Shown here: in pieces, positions 8,901 through 16,292 of the stretch
Position numbering within the stretch: position 1 is the first letter of the stretch
Layout: every line of letters starts with the position of its first letter
Position numbers and translations under genes: made by a program
The notes under the pieces: model-generated
Database searches by the model: none
What the model saw: the letters and a program-made list of their open reading frames with translations, nothing else
Told to the model about the DNA's origin: nothing
Source: an uncultured Lachnospiraceae bacterium
Lineage (GTDB): Bacteria > Bacillota > Clostridia > Lachnospirales > Lachnospiraceae
Reading direction: 5' to 3'
Assembly: GCA_902796005.1 (NCBI GenBank)
Contig: CADBNF010000063.1
Coordinates: 19,182-83,181, forward strand
DNA: 64,000 nt

Positions 8901-9535
8901 TGATTGGGATTCAGGGCATTCTTCCTGAACTCGTCAATGGCCTCCATGGGCGCCATATCCTTCAGGTCTTCGTAATCCCACTCTTCGATTTTCTGGATTT
9001 CATGGGAGGTACGGAAGCCGTCGAAGAAATTGATGAAGGGATTTTTTCCTTCAATGGCTGCGCAGTGGGCTACGGGCGTCAGGTCCATAACCTCCTGCAC
9101 GGAGGATTCGCACAGCATGGCCACGCCGGTCTGCCGGCAGGCATAGATATCGGACTGGTCGCCGAAAATGGAAAGGGCATGGCTGGCCAGCGCTCTGGCG
9201 GATACGTTAAAGACGCCGGGCAGATGCTCGCCGGCAATCTTGTACAGATTGGGGATCATCAGCAGCAGGCCCTGGGATGCGGTATAGGTGGTGGTCAGGG
9301 CACCGGCTGCGAGGGAGCCGTGCACCGCACCGGCCGCACCGGCTTCGGACTGCATCTCGGTAATCTGTACTTCTCTTCCGAAGATGTTTTTCAGGCCGGC
9401 TGTTGCCCATTCATCGGTCGCCTCCGCCATAGGGGATGACGGGGTAATCGGGTAAATGGCCGCGACGTCGGTAAACGCATAGGAAGCATGTGCCGCAGCA
9501 TGGTTGCCGTCCATGGTTTTCATCTTTCTTGACAT
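5993..9535 (-). CDS. nifJ: Pyruvate:ferredoxin (flavodoxin) oxidoreductase
   Basis: Homodimeric single-chain PFOR of 1180 residues that converts pyruvate and CoA to acetyl-CoA and CO2 while reducing ferredoxin, the central step of clostridial fermentation. Domains I-II (pyrimidine-binding transketolase-like) begin with the ASYAFTDVAAIYPITPSSPMAE region. Domain III carries the gamma-like part. Two 4Fe-4S clusters are bound by CVQCNRCAFVCP and CTGCGSCANVCP, with a further cluster site near SGACAGCGESPY. The TPP site is GDGWGYDIG followed by NTGGQSSKSTPTG. GGAGG lies ten bases before the ATG. It is transcribed alone. Confidence 0.98.
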   Translation of the reverse strand: MSRKMKTMDGNHAAAHASYAFTDVAAIYPITPSSPMAEATDEWATAGLKNIFGREVQITEMQSEAGAAGAVHGSLAAGALTTTYTASQGLLLMIPNLYKIAGEHLPGVFNVSARALASHALSIFGDQSDIYACRQTGVAMLCESSVQEVMDLTPVAHCAAIEGKNPFINFFDGFRTSHEIQKIEEWDYEDLKDMAPMEAIDEFRKNALNPNHPCQMGSAQNPDVFFQYRETVNTAYAALPGIVQKYMDKVNEKIGTNYKLFNYYGAPDAEHVIIAMGSVCDTIEETVDYLNGLGRKVGVVKVRLYRPFCAEALIAEIPATVKQISVLDRTKEPGAMGEPLFLDVLAALKFTEFDTVPVFSGRYGLGSKDTTPAQIIAVYDNNKKKEFTIGIVDDVTHLSLDEGEQVVTTPEGTINCKFWGLGADGTVGANKNSIKIIGDNTDMYAQAYFDYDSKKSGGVTMSHLRFGKKPIKSTYLIHKANFVACHNPAYIDKYNMVQELVDGGTFLLNCAWDMEGLEKHLPGQVKAYIANHNINFYTIDGVKIGIETGMGPTRINTILQAAFFKLADIIPIEHAVELMKKAAEATYKRKGEDVVKMNWAAIDAGVDKAVKIEVPESWKTAEDEGLNMIHAEKGRQDVVDFVNAIQSKVSAQEGNTIPVSVVMPYTNGMTPSGSSAYEKRGIAVNVPVWNFEKCVQCNRCAFVCPHAAIRPFALTEEEAAGAPASAKIKDLTGMPEYKFTMGISTLDCTGCGSCANVCPVKALDMTPIEDAMFQQEIFNYAVETPVKNDVVAKFKENTVKGSQFKQPLLEFSGACAGCGESPYAKLITQLFGDHMYIANATGCTSIWGNSSPSTPYTVNKEGRGPAWSNSLFEDNAEFGYGMLLAQRALRDALKEKVENLVACESVSPAVKKAGERWLETFENGAENIAATDEFVKEMEACGCDNPVKAEILKQKDFLAKKSQWVFGGDGWGYDIGFGGVDHVLASGKDINIMVFDTEVYSNTGGQSSKSTPTGAVAQFAAGGKDVKKKDLASIAMSYGYVYVAQIAMGADYQQTVKALTEAEAYPGPSLVIAYAPCINHGIKKGMSKAMTEEDLAVKSGYWHLFRYNPALKAEGKAAFFLDSKAPTQSYQEFLDGEVRYNSLKLANPEKAKVLFAKSEEEAKNRFAYLNKLITLYGAEE

Positions 9536-9562
9536 GGAAACTTGTCCTCCTTCTCATTAAAA

Positions 9563-9585
9563 CACAGTTTTACTTTATCACTGTG
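9563..9585. repeat. Inverted repeat in the nifJ leader
   Basis: CACAGT and ACTGTG arms separated by 11 AT-rich bases, just upstream of the nifJ ribosome site. It could be a small hairpin or an operator. No known regulator consensus was matched. Confidence 0.3.
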
Positions 9586-9608
9586 AATCGTTCAATCTCT
9601 ATTTCCCG

Positions 9609-9637
9609 ATAGTAACATATATTTTTCATCTTGTCTA
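9609..9637 (-). promoter_or_regulatory. nifJ promoter
   Basis: Minus-strand TAGACA (9632-9637) and TACTAT (9609-9614) with a 17-base spacer, about 75 bases before the start codon. It is a moderate match. Confidence 0.5.
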
Positions 9638-9664
9638 TCTTCGTTATTTATTAAACAATCCCCT

Positions 9665-11386
9665 TCAGTCTAGCCGCCGGATATCCTGGATTTTCAGCTG
9701 CAGGCTCTCCCGGCCCCCGTAGGAATCGATGTCGGGATAATACAGAAGGGCAAAGGTTCCGCCCTCCAGGGCCAGCTGCATAAAGGCCTGCACATCCCCG
9801 AAATACACGGCGGGCAGCACCGTCCCGGCCGAATCCGCCACCTCCATGCGGACCACGTTCCTGTTCCGGCCCACCAGGGCGGGATGCAGTATCCGGGCCT
9901 CCCTTAAGGCAAACAGGGGCTGGTCATTGCCCGTACCGAAGGGCTTCAGCAGGGAAAACTCCCTGATAAGGGCAGCCGTCACCCGACTTAAGGGAAGAAG
10001 CATGTCGATGTGCACCTTTTCCGCCATGTCCTCCGGGGAAAGGCCGCAGTCCTCGTTCAGCCGCCTGCGGAATTCCGCAAGGTTTTCCGGAAGAAGGCTT
10101 AAGCCCGCCGCCTTCGGGTGTCCGCCGAAGCGGCTTAAAAGGTCCTGCACCCGAACCAGGCCGTCATACATGGAGTAGGCCTCCACAGACCGGCCGGAAC
10201 CCTTAAGACCGTCCTCCGTCCTTGTCAGCACGAAGGCGGGCCGGGAATATTTCTCCTTCAGTCTGCCGGCGATGATTCCGGCAATGCTTTCGTGGCAGTC
10301 AGGCAGGGCAACCACCAGGATGCTGTCCTTCTCCAGGGACTGCTCCTCCACCAGGGACACTGCCTTCTCCACGCCCTCCTCCGTCATGGTCTTCCTGTAC
10401 TGGTTCAGCTCCGTCAGCTCCTCCGCCAGGGCCTTCGCCTCCCTTTCGTCTTCGCAAAGGAGCAGGGAAAGGGCCAGGTCCGCGGATTTCAGGCGGCCGC
10501 TGGCATTGATGCAGGGGCCCAGGATATAGCCGATATGGTAGACGTCAAGCTTTCCCTTTTCCGCGCCGGAGGCCGCAATCAGGGCGCAAAGCCCCGGGTT
10601 ATCCGTCCGGTTCAGGGCCTTAAGCCCCTCCCGCACGATAATCCGGTTATCCTCCTTCAGCTCACAGACATCGGTTATCGTGGCAAAGGCGGCAAAGGGA
10701 AGGAAGGTCAGTGCCTCCTCCTCCGGAAGGCCGGCTTCTTCATACATGAAGGCAATAAGCTTCCAGGCAACCACGGCGCCGCAGATAAGCTTGCAGGGAT
10801 AGCCGCAGTCCTCCTGCTTCGGGTCCACCACCGCCGCTGCCTCCGGCACAAGATAGTGGCGGCCTGCTGCCGTATCCTCATAGGGAACGTTGTGGTGGTC
10901 CGTAATGAGCACCGTCATGCCCAGGGCTGCGGCCAGTGCCGCGGGTTCTGCCGCGGATATGCCGTTGTCACAGGTGATGACCGTATCGCAGCCCTCCGCA
11001 TGGGCCTGCCGGATAAGGTTCTCGTTCAGGCCGTAGCCGTCGGCTATCCGGTCCGGTATGCGCCAGTCCACCTGCGCGCCGAGCCGGGCAAGGCCCTTTA
11101 CCAGGATATAGGCGGACATGACGCCGTCGGCATCGTAATCGCCGATGACGCGTATTTTCTTCCCTGCCCCAATCTTTTCCTTCAGGATGCCCGCAGCCTT
11201 CTGCAGGTCCTTCATTTCTTCGGGCTTTGGCAGGTCGGAAAGCTTTCCGTTCAGGAAAAGATCGATTTCCCGGTCTCCCACAATATCCCGGTTCCTGATA
11301 AGCCGGGCGGTGATGGGACTGATATGGTATTTTTCTGCTATGGCATTAAAGTCCGCCTTTTTGGCGGAAATCATCCATTTTTTCAC
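9665..11386 (-). CDS. recJ: Single-stranded-DNA-specific exonuclease RecJ
   Basis: 5'-3' exonuclease on single-stranded DNA, acting in recombination and mismatch/base-excision repair. The DHH phosphoesterase core shows GDYDADG, ITCDNG and ITDHHN motifs. The DHHA1 part (GSGRS and FGGHPKAAG) and a C-terminal OB-like domain follow. Length is close to E. coli RecJ. The AAGGAG site overlaps a GTG at 11398, so the GTG at 11386, 11 bases downstream of the site and giving the typical MKKW start, is the more likely start. Confidence 0.93.
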   Translation of the reverse strand: MKKWMISAKKADFNAIAEKYHISPITARLIRNRDIVGDREIDLFLNGKLSDLPKPEEMKDLQKAAGILKEKIGAGKKIRVIGDYDADGVMSAYILVKGLARLGAQVDWRIPDRIADGYGLNENLIRQAHAEGCDTVITCDNGISAAEPAALAAALGMTVLITDHHNVPYEDTAAGRHYLVPEAAAVVDPKQEDCGYPCKLICGAVVAWKLIAFMYEEAGLPEEEALTFLPFAAFATITDVCELKEDNRIIVREGLKALNRTDNPGLCALIAASGAEKGKLDVYHIGYILGPCINASGRLKSADLALSLLLCEDEREAKALAEELTELNQYRKTMTEEGVEKAVSLVEEQSLEKDSILVVALPDCHESIAGIIAGRLKEKYSRPAFVLTRTEDGLKGSGRSVEAYSMYDGLVRVQDLLSRFGGHPKAAGLSLLPENLAEFRRRLNEDCGLSPEDMAEKVHIDMLLPLSRVTAALIREFSLLKPFGTGNDQPLFALREARILHPALVGRNRNVVRMEVADSAGTVLPAVYFGDVQAFMQLALEGGTFALLYYPDIDSYGGRESLQLKIQDIRRLD

Positions 11387-11437
11387 GTAACGTGTCACTC
11401 CTTAAAGGCCGCTGTCCTTAAACGGTCTTCGCCTTCT

Positions 11438-11466
11438 ATAATAGCCCAAAGGAGGCCTGAATACAA
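11438..11466 (-). promoter_or_regulatory. recJ promoter
   Basis: Minus-strand TTGTAT (11461-11466) and TATTAT (11438-11443), 17-base spacer, about 50 bases upstream of the recJ start. Confidence 0.55.
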
Positions 11467-11469
11467 CAA

Positions 11470-11499
11470 GGACATGGCCCTGCAGGCAGGGTCATGTCC
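11470..11499 (-). terminator. Hairpin after the Glu/Ala-rich membrane protein gene
   Basis: Arms of 14 bases (GGACATGGCCCTGC with GCAGGGTCATGTCC, one G-U pair) with a minimal loop. On the minus strand it is followed by TTGTTGTATT, a weak U-tract, and it lies between two genes of the same direction. It is a possible weak terminator, and the recJ -35 box abuts it. Confidence 0.45.
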
Positions 11500-11545
11500 C
11501 TGAAAAAAGCAATGGAACAATCGTATTAAATCTGAATGCGGCCGC

Positions 11546-12757
11546 TTACCAGCGGAAATCCATTCTCATGCTCTCCCGGAAGGCTTCCCGTTCACAGGCA
11601 TAGCGGATCCGGGCATCTCTTCTCCTGGTGAGAAGGAGCAGGTACTGTGCAAGCACCAGTATTACGCCGGCGCAGATCATGGAGGCGAGGTAAAGCATAC
11701 GCTGGGTTCTGTCCCCCGTATCCACCACGGCCCTGCCGTCCTCCCTGCCGGGTGCGGGCACCGTTTCCGGTTCGGCCGGTGCCGGTGTATCCTGACCGGA
11801 GGGCTCTGCCGGTGTATCCTGGCCGGAAGGTTCCTCCGGCTGCTTTCCGGAAGCATCGCTGCCGTCATCCCTGGTGGTGCCGCCGCCGATGATGTCAATA
11901 CCAGGCGCGGTAAGAGGTGCCGGGGCTGCCGCCGGGTTCTGCACGGGTTCCGCAGCCTGAGCAACAGGCGCGGCAGCCGCAGCAGGCGCTGCAGCCAGCA
12001 TCCGTACCTCCGCCGCGGGGGCTGCTGCCATCAAAGACACACTCTCTTTTTCGGTAAAAAGAACTGCCTCCGGTTCAGCTGCTTCCTGCACGGCCGGCGA
12101 AGCAAGCATCTCTGCTGCCGGTTCCGCTGCCTTTTCCTCTTCCGCGGGAACTGCCGGCACTGTCTCTTCTGCCTTCGGCGCTGCCTCTGCAGCCTCTGCC
12201 ATAACCACGGCCGGCAGGATTTCCTCCGCTGCCTGCGCCGCAGCCTCTGCCGGGACGGCTTCCGCTGCTTTTGCAGGATCTTCTGCTGCCGGTTCATTCA
12301 CCGTTAAAGCTTCCGTACTGTCGCTGCCGTTCTCCGACGCCTGGGCGGTTTCCGCTTCCGTTACGGCTGTTTCCGCGGGAACTTCTCCGGTGGCTTCACC
12401 GGTTTCTCCTGCCGGAAGGCTTTCCGCCTCTTCCGCCGTTTCCCCGGTCTCCTCTTCCGTATCCGTCACGTTTTCCGCCGCTTCCGGATCCGTCAGCTCT
12501 TCTTCTGTCTTATCTTCCTCTTCGGTTTCGGCACCGTCTTTTTCGGACGCCTCCTCGGCCTCTTCTTCGGAAACCGCCTCCGGATCCTCCCCCGATGCTT
12601 CCGCGGCCGTCTCAGCCGGCGTCCCGCCCAGGATGGATTCCGGTCTTTCCGTCATCTCCAGTCCGCCCCTGACACTGGCACAGATGCCCAGCACCATAAG
12701 CGCCGCAATGATAATGCAGATTATTCTGACTGCCCAGGTTCTCTTTTTGTTCCGCAT
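11546..12757 (-). CDS. Glu/Ala/Pro-rich membrane-anchored protein of unknown function
   Basis: 403 residues. An N-terminal hydrophobic helix (RIICIIIAALMVLGICASV) comes first. About 300 low-complexity residues follow, dominated by Glu, Ala, Thr and Pro, with a short repeat PSGQDTPAEP. A second membrane helix (MLYLASMICAGVILVLAQYLLLL) lies near the C-terminus, and the tail is basic and then charged. The likely topology is a long disordered extracytoplasmic loop between two membrane anchors. The frame is open upstream with a TTG at 12790, but the ATG at 12757 followed by RNKKR before the helix is the better start; its ribosome site is weak. It is transcribed alone from a good promoter. I recognise no family. 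Confidence 0.7.
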   Translation of the reverse strand: MRNKKRTWAVRIICIIIAALMVLGICASVRGGLEMTERPESILGGTPAETAAEASGEDPEAVSEEEAEEASEKDGAETEEEDKTEEELTDPEAAENVTDTEEETGETAEEAESLPAGETGEATGEVPAETAVTEAETAQASENGSDSTEALTVNEPAAEDPAKAAEAVPAEAAAQAAEEILPAVVMAEAAEAAPKAEETVPAVPAEEEKAAEPAAEMLASPAVQEAAEPEAVLFTEKESVSLMAAAPAAEVRMLAAAPAAAAAPVAQAAEPVQNPAAAPAPLTAPGIDIIGGGTTRDDGSDASGKQPEEPSGQDTPAEPSGQDTPAPAEPETVPAPGREDGRAVVDTGDRTQRMLYLASMICAGVILVLAQYLLLLTRRRDARIRYACEREAFRESMRMDFRW

Positions 12758-12848
12758 AACAAATGCCCCGCCGTTCTCGAAAATATACAAAATGTAATAT
12801 ATTATCTGTCAAATATGACATAAATATTACAATTTAATTGCATTTCCG

Positions 12849-12877
12849 ATTATAACATAGGGCGAGGCATCTGTGAA
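12849..12877 (-). promoter_or_regulatory. Promoter of the Glu/Ala-rich membrane protein gene
   Basis: Minus-strand TTCACA (12872-12877) and TATAAT (12849-12854), 17-base spacer. A TTGACA closer to the gene lacks a good -10 partner. The 5' leader would be about 85 bases. Confidence 0.65.
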
Positions 12878-12936
12878 GATCTTTTTGTTAAAAATCTTTT
12901 ACAAATATTTCGTAATAATTAAGCCAGGACTGTGAA

Positions 12937-13956
12937 TTATTCCGGCTGCTCATACCCGAAGGGATTCTTACTCTGCCAGTTCCAGGAATCCCGGCACATG
13001 TCCTCCAGGCTGTATTCGGTCTCAAAGCCCAGCAGTCTCTTTGCCTTCTCCGGGTCGCAGTAGCATTCCGGCTTGTCGCCGGCCCTTCTGGGCTTTATCT
13101 CGTAGGGAACGGGCTTTCCGGAGGCCTTTTCGAAGGCGGAAACCACCTCCAGCACGCTGCTGCCCTTCCCGGTTCCCAGGTTGATGATCTCCAGGCCCGG
13201 CAGCTCCTCCATCTTTTCCAGCGCCAGCACATGGCCCCTGGCCAGGTCGCAGACATGGATATAATCCCGCACACCGGTACCGTCCGGCGTGGGATAGTCG
13301 TTGCCGAAAACCCCAAGCTTTTCCCTTCGGCCTACCGCCACCTGGGCCACATAGGGAAGCAGGTTGTTGGGAATGCCCTTCGGATCCTCCCCGATAAGGC
13401 CGCTCGGGTGGGCGCCGATGGGATTGAAATACCTGAGAATGACGATTTTCCACCGGTCATCCGCCCGGTGCAGGTCCGTCAGGATCTGCTCAATCATCCA
13501 TTTGGTCCAGCTGTAGGGATTGGTGCAGCCCGTCAGGCTGTCCTCGGAGAAGGGGCAGGCCGCCTCATCGGAATACACGGAGGCGGAGGAGCTGAAGATA
13601 ATCTTCCGCACCCCTGCCCGGTCCATGGCGGAAAGCAGCTTTACGGTTCCTTCGATATTCACGCCGTAGTACAGCAGGGGCTTTTCCACCGATTCTCCCA
13701 CCGCCTTAAGGCCGGCGAAATGAATGACCGCGGAGATGTCATTTTCCGCGAAAACCGTATCCAGAAGGGCTTCGTCCCGGATATCGCCGACACACAGGGC
13801 CGGTCTTTTCCCCGTAATGGTCTCTATCCGGTCCAGGACCTTCGGGCTTGCATTGTAAAAATTGTCCAGAATAATCAGGTCGATGTTTCTCTTCAAAAGC
13901 TCCACACAGGTGTGGCTTCCGATAAATCCGGCGCCGCCGGTAACAAGGATCTGCAT
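12937..13956 (-). CDS. galE: UDP-glucose 4-epimerase
   Basis: Extended SDR enzyme that interconverts UDP-glucose and UDP-galactose in galactose use and sugar-nucleotide supply. The product is 339 residues, the usual length. The NAD site GGAGFIGSH is at the N-terminus, SSSASVYSD forms the serine block and Tyr148-x3-Lys152 is the catalytic pair. It lies 11 bases downstream of proC with an AAGGAGGAG site, so the two are probably co-transcribed. It lies some 2.3 kb from the polysaccharide operon, on the same strand. Confidence 0.95.
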   Translation of the reverse strand: MQILVTGGAGFIGSHTCVELLKRNIDLIILDNFYNASPKVLDRIETITGKRPALCVGDIRDEALLDTVFAENDISAVIHFAGLKAVGESVEKPLLYYGVNIEGTVKLLSAMDRAGVRKIIFSSSASVYSDEAACPFSEDSLTGCTNPYSWTKWMIEQILTDLHRADDRWKIVILRYFNPIGAHPSGLIGEDPKGIPNNLLPYVAQVAVGRREKLGVFGNDYPTPDGTGVRDYIHVCDLARGHVLALEKMEELPGLEIINLGTGKGSSVLEVVSAFEKASGKPVPYEIKPRRAGDKPECYCDPEKAKRLLGFETEYSLEDMCRDSWNWQSKNPFGYEQPE

Positions 13957-13967
13957 TTTTCTCCTCC

Positions 13968-14762
13968 TTACAGGTTTCTTGATTTTTCCACGCAGGCTCT
14001 GACGGCCTCCATGACCGCGCTGCGGAAGGACATTTCCTCCAGGACACCCACACCCTCGATGGTGGTGCCCGCCGGTGAGGTCACCATGTCCTTCAGCTCC
14101 CCGGGATGTTTGCCGGTGTCCAGCATGAGCCTGGCGCTGCCCAGCACCGTCTGGGCGGCAAAGCGGTAGGCCGTCTGCCGGGCCATGCCCTCGGCCACCG
14201 CACCGTCGGCCAGGGCCTCAATGAACATGAACACAAAGGCGGGTGAGCTGCCGGAGACCGCGCTGACCACGTCCATCAGCTTTTCCGGCATGACCTCGGT
14301 CAGGCCGAAGCTGCCGCAGATCTGCCTTACAGTGTCCAGCTCCGCCTCCGTCACCGCCTCGTTCGGGCAAAGGGCAGTGATGCCGGCGCCGGCCAGGGCA
14401 GGCGTATTGGGCATGATGCGCACCAGCTTTACGGTTCTGCCGAATTCACCGGCCAGCCATTCATGGGTCTTTCCCGGTGCCAGGGTAACCACCACCGTCT
14501 CCGGCCGCAGGCTTTCCCTGATCTCCTTGATAACCTCCGCCATGAACTGGGGCTTGACCGCCAGCACGCAGATGTCCGCGTTCTCCGCCACTTCCCTGTT
14601 GCTGCCTGCGGTCTGCACCTGCAGGACGTCCCGGGCATACTTTACCGCCTCTTCGGAAACGTCATAGGCGAGGATATCCTCTTTTTCCGCAAATCCGCTT
14701 TTCCTGATACCGCCGATGATGGCCCGGGCCATATTGCCGCAGCCGATGAATCCTGTTTTCAT
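13968..14762 (-). CDS. proC: Pyrroline-5-carboxylate reductase
   Basis: Final step of proline synthesis: NAD(P)H-dependent reduction of 1-pyrroline-5-carboxylate. The 264-residue product begins MKTGFIGCGNMARAI, the dinucleotide-binding loop. The C-terminal helical dimerisation domain carries AGTTIEGVGVLEE, the proC signature. The frame is open further upstream, but GAGGAG before the ATG at 14762 and family similarity fix the start. It follows the htrA gene and precedes galE. Confidence 0.95.
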   Translation of the reverse strand: MKTGFIGCGNMARAIIGGIRKSGFAEKEDILAYDVSEEAVKYARDVLQVQTAGSNREVAENADICVLAVKPQFMAEVIKEIRESLRPETVVVTLAPGKTHEWLAGEFGRTVKLVRIMPNTPALAGAGITALCPNEAVTEAELDTVRQICGSFGLTEVMPEKLMDVVSAVSGSSPAFVFMFIEALADGAVAEGMARQTAYRFAAQTVLGSARLMLDTGKHPGELKDMVTSPAGTTIEGVGVLEEMSFRSAVMEAVRACVEKSRNL

Positions 14763-14784
14763 TGCTTTCTCCTCAGATCTTATG

Positions 14785-14813
14785 CAGGGAAGCGCGGCTG
14801 TCGCGCTTCCCTG
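14785..14813. repeat. Perfect hairpin between htrA and proC
   Basis: CAGGGAAGCGCG and CGCGCTTCCCTG arms (12 bp) with a five-base loop, in the gap of about 70 bases between the two genes. There is no U-tract on the minus strand, so it is more likely an mRNA-stabilising or attenuating hairpin than a full terminator. Confidence 0.55.
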
Positions 14814-14833
14814 TATTACCATTTATTACTTTA

Positions 14834-16174
14834 TCAGGTGTTGTCCTGCTGGGTCAGGGCATCGATTGTTGCCTTATCCGCCAGGGTAATCCGGATGCTC
14901 ATCTCCGAATACTCTCCGTTATCGGAACGCATCACCGTAAGCTCCACGGTTTCTCCGGCACCGTAATACTGCAGCACCGCCCGCAGGTCTTCGTAGCTTC
15001 TGATGCTTCTTCCCTCAAGCTCCACAAGGACATCGCCCTTCTTCAGGCCCGCCTCTTCCGCAGGTGAGCCGGCAATCACGTTGGTGACAGCCACGCCCAT
15101 GGGCATGTTGTAGGTGGAGGAAACATCCGAGGTCACATCCGCGCAGTTGATGCCCAGATACCCGACCTGATCCTCGGGAACCACGTCCTTCGTGGTCAGG
15201 GCCATCAGTTCCTCCAGGATAGGCTCCGCCTTGGCGATGGGAATGGCATAGCCCACGCCGTCCACGGTCACGCCGGAGGCGGTCATGGAGGACTTCGCCT
15301 CATTGATGCCCACAAGCTCGCCCCGCATGTTCAGAAGCGCGCCGCCGGAATTGCCGGAGTTGATGGCTGCATCTGTCTGAATCAGGCCGGAGGATACGAA
15401 GGGCTGGCCGTTGTTGTCCGTCAGGGTCAGGTCCCTGTTCAGGGCGCTGACGTAGCCGACGGTTACGGACTGGCCGTAGCCCAGGGCGTTGCCGATGGCG
15501 ATAACCTGCTCGCCGAGCACCAGGTCATCGGAATTACCCATGCCGATAACCCGGATGGCTGCTGCGGTTTCATCGGAAATATTGTCCAGCTTCACGCCGA
15601 CCACCGCCAGGTCGCTTTCATAATCCGTGCCCTTGACATAGGCTTCGCAGACGCTGGAGTCGATAAAGCCTACGGAAACGCTTTTCGCACCCTGCACCAC
15701 ATGGCTGTTGGTGGCGATGAGCAGCTCCTCATCGTTAATGCCGACGATTACGCCTGTACCGGCGCCTTCCACTTCATATTGTCTTGTGCCGTAGAAGAAG
15801 TCCCGCATCTCCTGGACGGACACCGTGCCGATGGTTACCATGGAGCACATGGAGTTCTCAACCACTTCCGATACGGACAGGCCTTCCGTGTTGCTCAACG
15901 TGGTGCCGGAGGGCAGCTGCTCCGTTTCCTCCGTTCCCGTCGAATCGCTGTTCTGTGTCTTTGCTTCTATCGTACGTACCTTGTCATCCGCCTGCTGTAT
16001 GGAAGCGGTGATGGTATTGCCCACATAATTCACCCCGAAGGTGACCCCGCCGGCCACCAGGCCGAAGAGGATGGCGCAGACCAGGGTTAATGCCACGGTC
16101 CTGCCTTTATTTGATTTTCTGCGGCTCACCGGCCGTTCCTGTTCCTGTCTTTCGCTGTTCATCTCGTCCTGCAT
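14834..16174 (-). CDS. Membrane-anchored HtrA/DegP-type serine protease
   Basis: Extracytoplasmic quality-control protease. With the start at 16174 it has a cytoplasmic basic N-terminus, one TM helix (TVALTLVCAILFGLVAGGVTF), a linker with potential coiled coil, a trypsin-like domain with His158 (ATNSHVV), Asp188 (YESDLAVV) and Ser276 (NSGNSGGAL), and one C-terminal PDZ domain. AAAGGAG lies 11 bases before the chosen ATG. An ATG at 16195 has no ribosome site. It has its own promoter and precedes proC. Confidence 0.92.
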   Translation of the reverse strand: MQDEMNSERQEQERPVSRRKSNKGRTVALTLVCAILFGLVAGGVTFGVNYVGNTITASIQQADDKVRTIEAKTQNSDSTGTEETEQLPSGTTLSNTEGLSVSEVVENSMCSMVTIGTVSVQEMRDFFYGTRQYEVEGAGTGVIVGINDEELLIATNSHVVQGAKSVSVGFIDSSVCEAYVKGTDYESDLAVVGVKLDNISDETAAAIRVIGMGNSDDLVLGEQVIAIGNALGYGQSVTVGYVSALNRDLTLTDNNGQPFVSSGLIQTDAAINSGNSGGALLNMRGELVGINEAKSSMTASGVTVDGVGYAIPIAKAEPILEELMALTTKDVVPEDQVGYLGINCADVTSDVSSTYNMPMGVAVTNVIAGSPAEEAGLKKGDVLVELEGRSIRSYEDLRAVLQYYGAGETVELTVMRSDNGEYSEMSIRITLADKATIDALTQQDNT

Positions 16175-16222
16175 CTCTATATATTCTCCTTTCATGGATT
16201 TTTCTTTATCTATGAGAAGAAT

Positions 16223-16251
16223 ATAATAACCAAATGTGTTTATTTTGTTAA
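16223..16251 (-). promoter_or_regulatory. htrA promoter
   Basis: Minus-strand TTAACA (16246-16251) and TATTAT (16223-16228) with a 17-base spacer, about 50 bases before the start codon. Confidence 0.65.
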
Positions 16252-16292
16252 AAAAGTGAAATCCAATGATGAATTCTCACAGGAGAACAGCC

